A DNA stretch of 64,000 bases. Source: Calcarisporiella thermophila CBS 279.70. Lineage: Eukaryota; Calcarisporiellomycota. Positions 33,926 through 46,033 of this stretch are shown in pieces. The notes under the pieces were generated by a model, which made no database searches, was not told where the DNA came from, and saw only the letters and a list, made by a program, of their open reading frames with translations. The first letter of the stretch is position 1. Each line of letters opens with the position of its first letter. The translations under genes and the position numbers were made by a program. The stretch covers positions 382,492-446,491 of the forward strand of contig NW_027192208.1 in assembly GCF_041956535.1 (NCBI RefSeq), in the 5' to 3' direction.

Positions 33926-36287
33926 ATGGGTGAGGTTCACCTCCTTCTTCGTAAGAGTGAATATGGAATAAAAAGCTCATATATCTATCAAAACTAGCCG
34001 AAATACTCGCCCTTGGGACAGCTGCTGCGATTGCAGCTGGTATGTATGCTGATGCCAAGTTCCATATATCAGCTGACTTGCGACAATTGAAGGCACTATT
34101 ATATGGCACATCTATGTATGTATGCCTCATATCCTCTTATATCTTTTTGTATGTAACTCTGGATATAACCTCTTCTTTCTTAACTTACAATAGTTATAAA
34201 AAGAGCGAGAAGGAAGGAACCCTAAATTTTTGCAATCGCTTCCTTGAGCGGGTAGCCGCTACGCCGAACAGGGTGTTTTTGCTTTACGAGCAAAAGTCTT
34301 ACACATATGCAGATATAGACCAGATTTCTAACCAGATGAGTCATTTTTTGCTGTCTAAAGGTGTGAAAAAAGGAGGTAGGACTTCTCTGTGACATTGAAT
34401 TGATGGGGATATAGCTTCGTTAACGCTATGTAATCATGCTATATAGATGTAGTATCGCTCTTCATGCAAAACAAACCTGAATTCATAGTCTGCTGGGTGG
34501 CCCTCAACAAGATTGGTGCTGTTCCCGCTTTTATCAATTATAACCTCCGGGACAAACCACTTCTGCATACGCTTAAGACCTCTATGACTCAACTGTTGCT
34601 CATTGACCCCGAAATCTTTCAGAATATTGCCGAAATAAACCCCATAATCACTAACGACTATAACATTAAAGTGTTCAGCATCGGAGACTCAAAGTTAGAT
34701 TTTTGTGAAGCTTTAACCTATGAATTATTAAGTCAGTACCCAAAGACTGCACCACCAAAAGAGCTACGGATGGGAGCGAAACAAGATGATACTGCGGTAT
34801 TGATCTACACGAGCGGGACCACTGGGATGCCTAAAGTAAGTACCAATTTTCTCTGGAAACCTTGCATGGAATTAATGTTTGAATATTTGAAGCCTGCCAT
34901 AATCCAATGTGGACGTGCAACATGTAAATAGGCTATCCACTTTTCTTTTCCATGAAATTCAAATATAACAGTATTAATTATATTAGTGGGTGTTGCTGTC
35001 TGGGCATCGATCTTTAATATTCGAGAGACTGACAGAATTTACTGCTGTTTGCCTCTCTACCATTCCGCTGCTTGTAAGTTAATTATATTTATATGAGGAT
35101 TTAAAGCCTACATTAACCTACAATTAACTCATCTAATTAGCTCTAATTGTTGTTTTACAATCCTGGCTGTCAGGAGCCTCAATTGCATTAACAAAAAAGT
35201 TTTCGCTTTCGAAATTTTGGCCCGAGATTCATAAATTCGATTGCACTATAATTCAGGTAATGCTTTTGTTTTTTCTGAATTTTCGGTATAAATGATAATT
35301 CGAATAGTCTTCTTATGCTCACCCTTTTATCTTTTGCAGTATATAGGCGAGATGTGTCGGTATCTCTTAAGTGTTCCCCCAAATCCTGCCATTGAAAAAA
35401 ACCATCGTCTACGACTGGCAATGGGAAATGGGCTGCGCCCTGATGTATGGGAGAAATTCCGAGAACGCTTCAACATACCTATAATAGGAGAATATTTCGC
35501 TTCAACAGAGGGGACGGTATCCCTTTTCAACATTAATTCTGGCCCACTGGGGGCAGGAGCCGTTGGCCATCGTGGGACATTTGCTCGCCTAGTGGAGTCC
35601 GGGCTGCAGCTGATTAGAATCGATCCAGTAACCGAAGAACCGCTGCGTAACAAACAGGGATTCTGCATCCCAGCACAATACAATGAGCCGGGCGAGCTTA
35701 TTCAGGAGATTCGATTTGGCGACCCGAGGCGTCACTTTAAGGGCTATTACAATAACCCTGAAGCGACAAAGAAGAAAATTCTAAAAAATGTGTTTAAAAA
35801 AGGAGATCAATATTTTCGGTTCAATGATCTGTTGAGGATGGACGAGAACGGCTACTTTTGGTTCGGCGATCGTTTAGGAGACACTTTTCGCTGGAAGTCT
35901 GAAAATGTGAGCACAATGGAAGTGGCAGACGTGTTATCACAGTTTCCCGGTGTGGAGGAAGCAAATGTATATGGAGTGTTAGTTCCAGGTCACGAGGGCC
36001 GATGCGGGATGGCGGCGATTAGGGTCAACCGAGAAACGTTTGACTTCAAAGGACTAGCTGAACACTTGAGAAAGATATTACCCGGATATGCTGTGCCTCA
36101 TTTCCTGCGGATTGTTCCCGAGTTAGAAATTACTGGCACCTTCAAGCAACGCAAAGTCGGCTATCGCGAGGAAGGGATTGATATCGATAAAGTCAAGGAT
36201 CCCTTGTATTGGCTGTGTGGGAACGAATACATACCATTCACCAAGGCTATCTACGATGATATCATTAACGGCAAAGTGCGTCTCTAG
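33926..36287 (+). CDS. FAT1: very-long-chain acyl-CoA synthetase / fatty acid transport protein (FATP/Fat1)
   Basis: Activates very-long-chain fatty acids to CoA esters and aids uptake. Exons are 33926-33929 (only ATGG), 33998-34115, 34194-34375, 34447-34835, 34893-34923 (31 nt), 34987-35073, 35141-35256 and 35340-36287 (624 aa). After the start comes a hydrophobic anchor (EILALGTAAAIAAGMYA). The AMP-binding P-loop is VLIYTSGTTGMPK. The 31-nt exon supplies PAIIQCGRAT, matching the residues after the P-loop in the family. The C-terminal half has GEYFASTEGTVSLFN, DLLRMDENGYFWFGDRLGDTFRWKSENVST (the FATP signature, read in two parts) and GTFKQRKV. The first two exons are the least certain part. 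Confidence 0.93.
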
Positions 36288-36797
36288 ATCTTTTCCAGAT
36301 GTATACTTACACTCTCTCCCATCTCATGTTTGCTAGTGGCATGAGGTCTATGTTTAGTATTATTTAATAAAATGCTGTCAGCCTAAGCTTGTGTATCTTA
36401 GCGGTATTACTATATATGCTTTATCGTCGTCTCCTTGATGGCACAGGAGTTCCTGCTGCCACTAATTATAGATATTTTATTGTTCTTTTGATTTATCTCG
36501 CCCTTTCCCCACTGTGTTTTGTTTGTGATCTGAACGTATTAACCAATGATCAAATGTTTATTCTTTGATAATCGGCTTCTTTGGGCTAAGTTCGGGGAAG
36601 AGAAAGTTCCCGAATCCGGGTATAACCATGTTCACACGGGTAGTTAAAGGCAATTTTTAGAGCAAAGGAACACAAATAGGTTACGTTTCAAGCTGCACTT
36701 AAGCACGGCGAAGTAACAAAACATCAGTTTTACCCAAATTTCTAAAATAGGTTCTAAAGGAGATTTGGCAAATATATATTCAAATGTTTTCAATTGT
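36288..36797. other. intergenic, nothing seen
   Basis: About 510 bp between the FATP stop and the core promoter of the repeat protein. No coding or RNA signature. Confidence 0.45.
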
Positions 36798-36805
36798 TAT
36801 AAAAA
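36798..36805 (+). promoter_or_regulatory. TATA box of the repeat-protein gene
   Basis: TATAAAAA, 60 bp before the start codon at 36865. Confidence 0.5.
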
Positions 36806-36864
36806 GGGATTGAGATTGCACTGGCTAGCTTTAATTTTCTCCTGAACAATTCATTTCATACACT

Positions 36865-37691
36865 ATGAAGTTGTTTACTGTTATCAGTTTACCTACGATT
36901 CTCCTGATCGCCAAGGCAGTTACTGCTGGGATTCTTCCTGCCAACCTCGAATCCAATGATAACTTGGTAAGACGAAATATTGGTATAGGTGGAAAAAATA
37001 AAGTAGGTGGCAATCAACAAATTGCCGAGGTAAGTTGCTGTTTTCTTGAGTAATGAATAGCATACCCGTCCTAATCCTGCTTTTCAACTCTCTGTAGAAT
37101 AGCGTATCCAACTCGAAGAACACTGGTCCCGGAAGTGGGAATCTGAATCAAAATCATAATGGTAAACACAATCCTGCCTATCCACCGCCCTCTCCTTCCG
37201 TTTCATGCCGCACAATCCCCGATGCCTTTGGACCTGGATCGCCTGAGGTTCTTTGTTATCCTCCTACTCAGCCCCCTAATCCCTCACCTACTGCGTCGTG
37301 TACCACATACACTGACGCCTTTGGCCCTGGAAAAAATGAGGTATTGTGCTATCCTCCCACTCGGCCACCCTATCCTACAACCACCACTCCCTCACCTTCG
37401 GTTTCATGTACCACATACACCAACGCCTTTGGCTCCGGAAAGGATGAAGTATTATGCTATCCTCCTACTCAGTCACCCTATCCTACAACCACCCCTCCCT
37501 CACCTTCGGTCTCATGTACTACATACACCAACGCCTTTGGCCCTGGAAAGAATGAGGTATTGTGCTATCCCACTCCTCCGACAAACTCCCCTTCGGCGTC
37601 ATGCTCCACTTACTCCAATGTATTTGGCCCCGGATTGCACGAAGTCCTTTGTTTCCCTCCAACCACGACTCCTTCAGTAAAGCCATACTAA
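36865..37691 (+). CDS. secreted protein with five C-X15-C repeats and Pro/Thr-rich linkers
   Basis: Exons are 36865-37029 and 37098-37691 (252 aa). Residues 1-21 are a signal peptide (ends AVTA). A dibasic Kex2-like site lies at R36-R37. An Asn/Gly-rich segment follows (~38-80). From residue 92 there are five modules with Cys pairs 92/108, 123/139, 159/175, 195/211 and 224/240: always exactly 15 residues between the two Cys. The module reads roughly SCTTYTNAFGPGKNEVLCYP. Linkers of 14, 19, 19 and 12 residues rich in Pro, Thr and Ser (YPPTQSPYPTTTPPSPSVS type) look O-glycosylated. No family recognised; a cell-wall or extracellular function is inferred. The protein has no GPI-like tail or membrane span. 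Confidence 0.85.
37190..37650 (+). repeat. tandem coding repeat, five units
   Basis: The DNA of exon 2 contains five related units of about 88-111 bp. The central units are near-identical at the nucleotide level over the ACATACACCAACGCCTTTGG stretch, pointing to recent duplication or slippage, while the outer units have diverged. Confidence 0.85.
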
Positions 37692-38395
37692 AATAGCATT
37701 TTCACATCAAAAGGAGTATTTTCATTTGCTCCATTTCCATACATCTCTTTTTATTTAAGATATTGCATTCAAATAGTTTTTGCTATTCTCGGATGGCATA
37801 TGACTTGAGTTTTAGCTAGCTCTTAATTGTACTTATTTTTTTTAATTTCAATCTGATGATCTTTTGTGCTTGCAGATAAAATATTACATCTTACGCTCAT
37901 CCAGTCCTATAAATACAAACGGAAATAGAAACAAGAAAAAATATAGAACCTACGACAAGCATCACCTCGTTTTACTAACGCACAGCATGACTATGGCTTT
38001 ATGGATTAATTAAGTTAAATCTCATTTGTTGAATGGGTTGAATCTTGAACAAATCCCTGCTGAATATTATCATTAGAACCCTAAGTTTGTAGTCATATTA
38101 ACATCTAATTGGGATAAATCACGCGTGCAAATTCATCGATGAGCATTTCCAATTATATGCTCTGAATTAGAGTGATGAACTTGAAAAAGGGGGGAAAGGG
38201 TCAAATGCCATAAATAATAGATATGATACAAGGAAAATGAGAACGCTAAACAAAGAAGATCAACGCTACTAATGCTAATACTAAAAATGCCAAAACTGCT
38301 TTGAATCTCTTCTCGATCCATAATTCAAAGATATTCCTGTCGGATATTATTGCATCAAAACTGATTAGCAAAGACTCCTAGTTTTAGTTTAATGG
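37692..38395. other. intergenic between convergent genes, nothing seen
   Basis: AT-rich, with no supported coding frame. A short open frame at 38133-38321 on the minus strand could be a 3' exon of the Zn2Cys6 gene only if a donor at its last codons were used; I do not favour this. Confidence 0.4.
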
Positions 38396-40886
38396 TTAAT
38401 TTAATAGTTTAATATACGAACCTGCATTAAGCTCTTGCTCCTGTAGAAAGCTTGATCCTTTCCACTTAAGATCCTCAGATTCCGTCGACTGTGCGCCCAT
38501 TAGATTCATATTTCCCTTTAGAGGCGATAAAAAATAGATCAATGGGTCGGGTGAAAAATTGGTCTCTGAGACACTGCTGATGCTATTTTCGTCTTCTCTA
38601 GACGTTTGGCCGTCATAGGTGGCACTATCCCAGCCAGCTGGGGTTTCGATAGGAGTCTGGTAATCCGGACAAGGGTCGAGATAAGGCTGCGTGGGTATTG
38701 CCGTTGTCAAAGGTAAAGGCATCTCAGTGATTAAATTAGAAGGCTGAGGGGGTTCGCAACTCGACATCAGCCCTCTATGAAATGAGAGGTGGCTAAATGC
38801 GTCTGTGGGAGAGTGCGAAAGCCCGAACGAAGCGGCCAAAATTTCATCCACATTACATTGCGTCTCCATTGAGGATACCGGAAAAGTGGAGGTAAGAATG
38901 GAATCCTGCATATTCAAGGGCTGTTGCTTCAGAGTTTGACTCTTTATCGGCTGCGCCTTCATTATTATATAGCGAGGAGAATCATTGGACAAATCTACAT
39001 TGGCCACAGAGTTAAAATATACACGCGGGATAATGATCTGAGCAGGTGGGATTTGGTTTGGTTTCTCATACAAGTTCCGTAATTGCTCATTCTCTGTACG
39101 AGCAACAATATCTTTGAGCGTGTCTATGAGGTTCGTGTCATGGTACACAATGCGATTGCCTTTAAGCAGCTGTAGAGTTTTTCGCAACTTCACCAGTGCT
39201 TCTCGATTTTGCTTCTCGGAACCGGATCCCGCTACATAGGAATATACACATGCACTTGTATTTAGCCCAAGTATGATAACGGAGTGCAAAGGAAGGCTAT
39301 TTTGGTTGTTGAGGATAAGCTCGGCTAAAGCCAGAATCGCGTCAGCGGCGTTTTCGCATTCCAAGAGGATGTCGTCCTCAATACCAAAATCATGGTCGTT
39401 AACCTTGGGGAAATGGGAGTGAATCACGAGGATATTGAGGTTGATCAACAACTCTGCCGCACCCATTGGATCAATATCGCCTGGGATCTCTCTCATAGTT
39501 TTGTGCAAATAGCTAGACATAAATTTCTCGAGTTCTTGCGGAGGACCTGGAACTAAGTCGGCATGCTCGGTTTTGGATATCGGTGGATAGAGGGAAGAGT
39601 GATTGCTGACGACCGGTACAGTATATTGCCAAATGTTCGTAAAAATCCGCGTCAAGTAGGCACAGTTATAAAACGAGCGAATCATTTGGCCATGCTCCGG
39701 AAATGAAAAGTAACAGGTACTACGATCAGCCAGGAATATCGCTGATTCATTTTCACTCTTGACAGGAAGCCTCACAGGTAGCAGGAGATCATCTAACACC
39801 CTCTTCCCGCGGTGAAAGAGTCCCCAGGAGGAAGTAATACGAATAGCCCACCATACATTATTCCGCAGTTCACGTTCGATAGGATCCACATGTGAATCAT
39901 CATAGTCATGGTCTGGTATCCGCAAGCATTTTGCCACTTCTATCGCTTTTTTCATTAGCAAAAGTCCCTTATTTGTATATCCTATGGCAATCATATGACC
40001 GGCTAGAATGAAAAGCCCCTGTAATCGGGTGAGCGAAACCTCGTCTGGTTGCTTTTCCAGCAGGGAAAATGCATAGTCAATGAAGAGTGAACCACGCTTG
40101 CCAGAGGAGGGACCATCATACTGGATACCGGATATATGTGCTGCATTACCGAAAAAGGCGGCATATAAAAAAGGATCCATCTGGCGCGTGCCATAGTTTT
40201 GGATCATCTGGCTGCGGCATATGACGGTGGGAAATCCAGCCCGTACAAACCATGCATTAATTAAGGCAATTGCTTGCTGGAAAGAGATGGATTTGAGAGG
40301 ATCCAAGTGATCAAAGAGCACTAGGGCAAGTTCAGACTTCTTCGGCTCATTCGCGGTAGAACGCGGAACAACTTTCGAAGGGCGATCAGCTACACTTAGT
40401 GAGCTCATCCTCTGGATAATTAAGCTGAGCATTTCAGATGTAGTGAAATAGGTGCCGGGTGACCGGGAGAAATGCAAATTTTCTGCCCATTTCCATAATA
40501 GAATTGGAGAATATGCTGGATACCATGAGCTAATCTGTCAATATAGGAAAGTTACCGAGATGCCAGCTTAAAGTTTTAAGAGTTCAGCTTACATCCATCC
40601 CGGAAAAGTATCGGTCAAAGTTCAAGACATGCAACGGAGCCAAGCTCCCACGCTTTTGCACCTGATTTTGGGTTACTTTGAATAGAATCTTTTCGTTCTG
40701 TTGCAAAAATAAGCTGCGTGGGCGGCCCCTGCGAGTGAGAGAATTTCCATACGTGCATTTTATGCCAACCAATCTGCATCGCGAGCATCCATCCAAGTCA
40801 CCATCACACTTTTGTTTTTTCAAGCGACATCCATGGCATGCCTGGCGGACACGCTGAATTTTCATGTGGGAGGGCGGTGGATCCAT
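38396..40886 (-). CDS. Zn2Cys6 transcription factor with fungal-specific domain
   Basis: Exons are 40593-40886 and 38396-40534 (810 aa). Near the N terminus a complete binuclear zinc cluster is seen: C-x2-C-x6-C-x6-C-x2-C-x6-C (starting CHGCRLKKQKC and ending GIKC), followed by a basic linker with RRGRPRS. The middle homology region (fungal-specific TF domain, roughly residues 150-560) contains FLYAAFFGNAAHISG, SRLQGLFILAGH-like helices, and ELRNNVWWAIRITSSWGLFHRG. The Ser/Pro-rich C terminus looks disordered. A donor-like GTTCGT near 38418 could join a further exon, so the last ~7 residues are uncertain. The target pathway is unknown. Confidence 0.92.
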
Positions 40887-42471
40887 CGTCGTAGTAGGTA
40901 GTAAATGAGGAGAGCTATAGGCGGATATATATATGTATAAATATATATATATTACGACTTGTGATTAAAATATCATAAATAGCAGTAATAAAAGTAGCAG
41001 TGTATAACTAGCCAAAAATATGGCAATGTGGAACAAATGCGATATTTTTCTCAATACAACCCTAGTGGCAAAGATTCTCTTTAGGATTCCTGCGCCTCCG
41101 TTTTATAATTGAAACACCCTGGAAGTGTATGGCGCTCTACACTGTATTCAGAAGTTGACTGTATCCAGTCTAAAATCAACCGGTATCGAAACGCTCCAAA
41201 GCAAGCTCATCCACTTGCAAGAGGGGATGTATTCTTCGCACTCGCTGCCGCGTAGCCGTTTTCAGCAAAGGCGCAAGCTAAAGGCACGGATCAACCTAGT
41301 GATATACACGGCTAAAAATGGAAGGTTTCAGTCATGGAAACCAATTCGTCCCACCAAATCTGTTCGGACCCGAGCATATCCCCATTAATTGTTGCTCCTC
41401 ACTGATAAGCTGTTTAATTTAATTTGGTCTTTCCAGTGGCCACGGCTAAATGTTCATTAAAATCATCTCCATTGAAAACTATTCCATTTATGATACGTGC
41501 AATTTCTGGAAGCCGCAGCTATTCACCCTCTATTGACCTGTGTTCTTGTCTCTTTTCACTTATCTAATCAATTCATTACCAAGTGAAAAGCAGGAGTGAA
41601 CTATGGCAATGCATTTCAGGGCGGGCTCACAGTAGGAGGGAAGATTATTCAGCAATCCTCAGTTCTAACAAAATCGTGCAAATTTAATTCGTAGTCTCTC
41701 TGTGATTCTGCTTTTAAAAAAGAAATGCTTGTTGATAGATAGATAGATACTCGGGGCAATTTTAGGCACCCCTTACAACGAAGAATAATTTCCCTTTCCT
41801 ACAAAGAGCACACATTGGGAAAACACATAGAAAAATGTAGAAAACGCGGGGAATCTGAAATTTTTATGCTTTCCCCATGCATGCTCTTTAGTAAGATTGG
41901 CCATATAAATCGGTAGAAAGATAACTCTCTCAGTATCACACTTATCTATTTCTCCATTGATATTCCATTTTTCTATTCTCATTCATTCAAACAAGCAAAG
42001 GAATTTGCAACCAAAAAATTACAAACAATACTGTGGATATTGAACCATGTATTTAGAGTTATATAATAGGGAAGCAACGGTAGTGGAGAAAATAAACTAA
42101 AATGGTTTCACATGAATACAATGACGGAATTTTTCATGCTTTATATACATTTTCCTCTCTTCAACTTTCAACTCAACTCAATAGCCTGCTTTTCTCTACT
42201 GAAAATCCTTAGCGTGAGCATTTGAAGGGTGAAGAAAAAATTGGTTTAGTTTTATTACATATCATAGAGGGCAAGCAAAGGCAAGTAGAAGTAAAAAAAA
42301 TATGCAAAAATCATTAAAAAATACTTAAAAACAATAGAAAAAAAATCGTTCGAAACCAAAAAAAAACAAAAGGTATTTTCATTTAGGCAAAGAAAAAAAA
42401 GTAAATGCGTACACAGCATAGGCATACACTACATATAAAAAAGGAAGATGCATAATTCAAGTTGATCATAA
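40887..42471. other. 1.6-kb intergenic, nothing supported
   Basis: Holds the Zn2Cys6 promoter, with ATATATAT runs near 40925-40955, and the Cut8 3' side, which is A-rich from about 42270 to 42420. A frame at 41125-41388 has no ATG-supported start or domain. A short GATA microsatellite (AGATAGATAGATA) lies near 41737-41750. Confidence 0.45.
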
Positions 42472-43662
42472 TCAAGGGAAAACAGGAGTAGTAGACCAGA
42501 ATACACTTGACTCTATTCTAAGACCGTTTCCGGGTGGATTCCCCGCATCAGGTAGCTGTTCGCTCCCTCCAATAATCCACCCCAATCGTGCAGCAAAATT
42601 GTCCACGACTGTTTGAAAAGCGCCTCCACTACGTTGATTATGCTCCACGAAATTCCGTGCCCACTCGCTCACAATTTGTTGGCCATAGATTTTCCCCTCT
42701 CGCCCAGCCTTGTCTGCTGCATCTTCAACCGCACGCTGCCAGTACTCGGCGAGGCGAGAATAGGTATCCCGCTTGATTTGGTTATGTGCATCGTTGTCCC
42801 ATTCAGGCAGGCGGTGGGCAGTGGAGGTTGCCAGATGAAGATAGGCAAATTTGGTCGTAGGGAACTCTTGTGGCGATGTGAAATGGTCTGCATAATCCAT
42901 TATTGCTTCCTGTTTTTTCACCATATAATGTAGGTCAATAGATATTCACTTCAGCATGTAAAGCGCACAACTTACAATCAACTCCATCAAAGCCGACTTC
43001 ACTCTATTGAAACTATACTCGTCCCTGCCTGGGCCCCATTTCGTGTATGGGTAAGCTTCAGCAACACGCTTTTCCAAGTAAGCGAGGTGTGTAGTGACGC
43101 TCTGAAGTGTCGGGCGAGGGATATATTGAGGAATCTCTTGCTGGAGTTCAGGATGAGCATCCATTAGATTGTTGAGTAAGGAGAGAAGCTGTGGCTTATC
43201 GAGAGTTGCTACAGCAAAACAAGGATCAGATTGATGATCTTCACAGTAATTGTGGAAGGCAATCATATTTACCAAGTAGCTTGCTAACACTAAAGGTCCT
43301 CTCTCCCCCCATCTTTGTTCGCTTGATCGTATATGATTGCGGCTGTGGTGAATCTCTCTCTGAATATTTCGTTGACGAAGAGGACATGTTCACATCTTCA
43401 TCGTCAAAAGATTGTCTCCTTTTCCTCCCTATAAATCATGAAATCAATCAGTCTTTCAAATCAATCAAAATTACAGTATAGATAAAAAGAAATTACCACG
43501 ACTGGATTCTTGTGGCTTCAAGGGTGATGTCATCCTCAATTCATGTGTGGGTCTAACATGTTGAGTAGATGTAGCTGGTGGGCTATGGGGGTGAAAAAAT
43601 GCTTCACCAAAAGAGCGCATCGGTTTGGAAGGGAAACATGGTCCACGGTTGAGATCAGACAT
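42472..43662 (-). CDS. CUT8: Cut8/Sts1 nuclear proteasome tethering factor
   Basis: Tethers the 26S proteasome to the nucleus or nuclear envelope. Exons in gene order are 43497-43662, 43273-43428, 42976-43208 and 42472-42909 (330 aa). The N terminus is basic, disordered and Ser-rich, as in the family, where a short-lived ubiquitinated segment lies. The conserved core runs from LDKPQLLSLLNNLMDAHPEL through PRPTLQSVTTHLAYLEKRV, YPYTKWGPGRDEYSFNRVK, and DNDAHNQIKRDTYSRLAEYW to IYGQQIVSEWARNFVEHN. All four junctions keep phase. It is the first of three consecutive minus-strand ubiquitin-proteasome genes. Confidence 0.93.
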
Positions 43663-44061
43663 TTATGATCTGTTAGATAGATTGCAAAAGAATAAATAGA
43701 TAGATATGTTATATAAAGAAAAAAAAGATTTTTTTTAAAAAAAAAAAGATTAGCAAAGAGAAGAGTGTTTGCTCTAGTCACTATTTGATTCTCAGTCTTT
43801 ATCAACGTGGTTGACGAATTCAAAATTCACGTCATCCCAGGAAATCGTAATTATCTAATTTGGGCGGACTCTCAACACCAATTTAATAAAGATTTCAATA
43901 AAGGAGGCAAAAAAAAAGTTAAAATCGGATAAGTTCAGTGCTCGCGCTATTCAGTTTGCTAGTTATGAGAATTTTCAAATTTTAAACTAAAAAAAACTTG
44001 ATGTGTCGTCAAAATCCAACGAGATTATGTTAAATATATTCACATAGTATTTCATGTTTAT
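43663..44061. other. intergenic, Cut8 promoter side
   Basis: 399 bp with long A/T homopolymers; no motif recognised. Confidence 0.4.
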
Positions 44062-45677
44062 TTACAAATATATCTTTCTCAAATCGGTTGCAACCGTGAT
44101 TTTTTGGCATTGCGGACAAACCTTCTTCGCCACAAGCGATTGAAGCCAGCACTCTTCACAGTGCACATGCCAGCATACAATAGATACAAGGGGGTGTTTA
44201 TATGGGTCTAGGCATATCAAGCATTTCAATCGAGGCTGCTGCTCAAGATCTCGAAGACGTTGTCGTAAGGAAGCAACAAGCAGAGCTGACCCTGGAGCCG
44301 AGTCATCTGGGAGTTGCGCGCCATCGTTTGGAGGTGCCGAGTGATTGTGGTAGGTAGAAGGAGAAGGCTTAGATTCAAGAGGCCGCGATTCGTTCGAAGG
44401 AGGGTTTAAACTAGTTCAGGTTGAAGGTAAAAAGTTCAGAACATATTGCCGTCATCTTCTTCAAGCATTGTGCGCATTACCTAGTTTCAGAGGCAGCTCC
44501 TCCGCTCACCATTTCCCATAGAGCTGCGCTTTCTTCGTCTCCGCTTCTTCCGGCCGCACCCCGGACAAATAAATCTTTTTCGGTATACTGCGCTTGGCCG
44601 TACTCCTCTCCTTCGTCCTCGATATCTAAGTCATCGTCCACATCCGATTCCTGGGTATTCTTTTTCGAGGTGGAAGAGGATTGCTGTATACCGGCTGCAC
44701 GCAACCCGCCCTCCAACATAGTTGTGATGCGGACGCGAGTTTGGCCAGCCCACGTGTATTCTTCAAATGCTTCCTCATGGTCGCCCCTTTCATTGACAGG
44801 ATTTTCGGAGGGCGTTTGATGCCTGTCGATGTTTGTGCTTTCAGAGCCTCCAGTTCTCGCAAGGCACGCGTCAATATGTGAGTTGATATCGTCACTACTT
44901 CCATGAAGGAGTTCGCCACACATGAAACAAGTCTGAATTGCATTAGGGTCATAGATGCTGTAAGCTTCCTCAGAAGGGGGCCGATCATCCGCTATTCCAA
45001 AAAATCAGAGCAGGTTCTACACAATCTAACCGAAATAACTTACTGAAATCGTGGTTAGTTGTTAAGCGTGTACGTCGGTTTGTTCGATTTTTCCGCACAT
45101 GGTTTAACACCTTGTTATACCAAGAAGTTAGAATGATTCATTTCATTGATCGATTATGCAATCAACCCTACTTGTTCAGATGTAGACAACTCTTTCCTCC
45201 CTCCTGATATATTATTCCATGCCGCAACGGCTGCCGATCTTTTCCCTCTCGTCCTATGTACATGGCCAATTGAGAGTTCATGGAATAAATATCTTTTGAG
45301 GAGAGAATAAAATTTACTTGGCAGACAATGATGCCGCGGGGGTATCTAACTGCATTAGCTCCATTTGGTAATGGTGTGAAAGTAATGACTTCTCAATTTG
45401 TTCATGACAAAGAGGGCACTCAATCAATGGCGAGCGTTTGACTAATCAATGTAAGTGATTAGGCACTGTAAGAACATCAAAAAGAGCTAATGTGCCCGTG
45501 ATCTATGAAGCTCACCCCTTTTGCTAGGTCTAGTCTCCGATGCATTCCTGGATTTGGAATGGGGTATAATGAATCAGTAATGTCATAATTAGAAATCGCC
45601 ATTCCGAGATATTTCTCCACTATGTGACTGCATTTTCTAAAGATTTAATAAAAGGGAATTTACCGTGTGCTAGACAT
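44062..45677 (-). CDS. RNF220: RNF220-like RING E3 ubiquitin ligase
   Basis: Exons in gene order are 45664-45677 (14 nt), 45516-45547, 45318-45441, 45172-45253, 45044-45110, 44481-44991 and 44062-44410 (392 aa). Two C2H2/C2HC-like segments are seen: ECPLCHEQIEKSLLSHHYQM, and TCFMCGELLHGSS followed by INSHIDACL. The RNF220 core EEYTWAGQTRVRITTMLEGG and EEYGQAQYTEKDLF precedes a coiled coil. The C-terminal RING is CLICLDPYKHPLVSIVCWH, then VHCEECWLQSLVAKKVCPQC, closing DLRKIYL exactly as in animal RNF220. In animals it ubiquitinates nuclear factors such as Sin3B. The first two tiny exons are inferred from phase alone. Confidence 0.9.
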
Positions 45678-46033
45678 CTTCTCAGGAAGACTATGCCCTC
45701 GTCGCTGAGAATATGAATAATGCGGAGGGACTGCAGAGGGAGGATGGATGTATATAGGTTAAATGTGAATTAAAAAATTTCCCTTTTGCGATTAAAAAAA
45801 ATCAGTATAAAAACGAGAAAATCAAAGAGACATATTGCTACAAATTTATTGGTACCCAAAAACTATGTTAATAGAAAGTTAGAGGATGGATGAATATATA
45901 TATAGATTATTATGTATATCAGGGTTATATATAATAATGGAGAGATTTTTGAGGGTTTTAAGGAGAAAGCTTGTGTGGCGCAGTATCCCCGCATCTTGCT
46001 CGTTCGAAATCATACATTAAACTCTTCCTTTTG
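45678..46033. other. intergenic, RNF220 promoter side
   Basis: 356 bp between the PI31 stop and RNF220 start, same strand. TATATATA near 45893-45902; nothing else recognised. Confidence 0.4.

Noticed and set aside
34931-34986. Alternative acyl-CoA synthetase exon beginning AIHFSFP
   Set aside because: It meets a stop and has no donor. The 31-nt exon 34893-34923 gives PAIIQCGRAT, closes in phase and matches the family.
41125-41388. 87-aa frame upstream of Cut8
   Set aside because: No recognised domain or signal peptide, and no splice extension.
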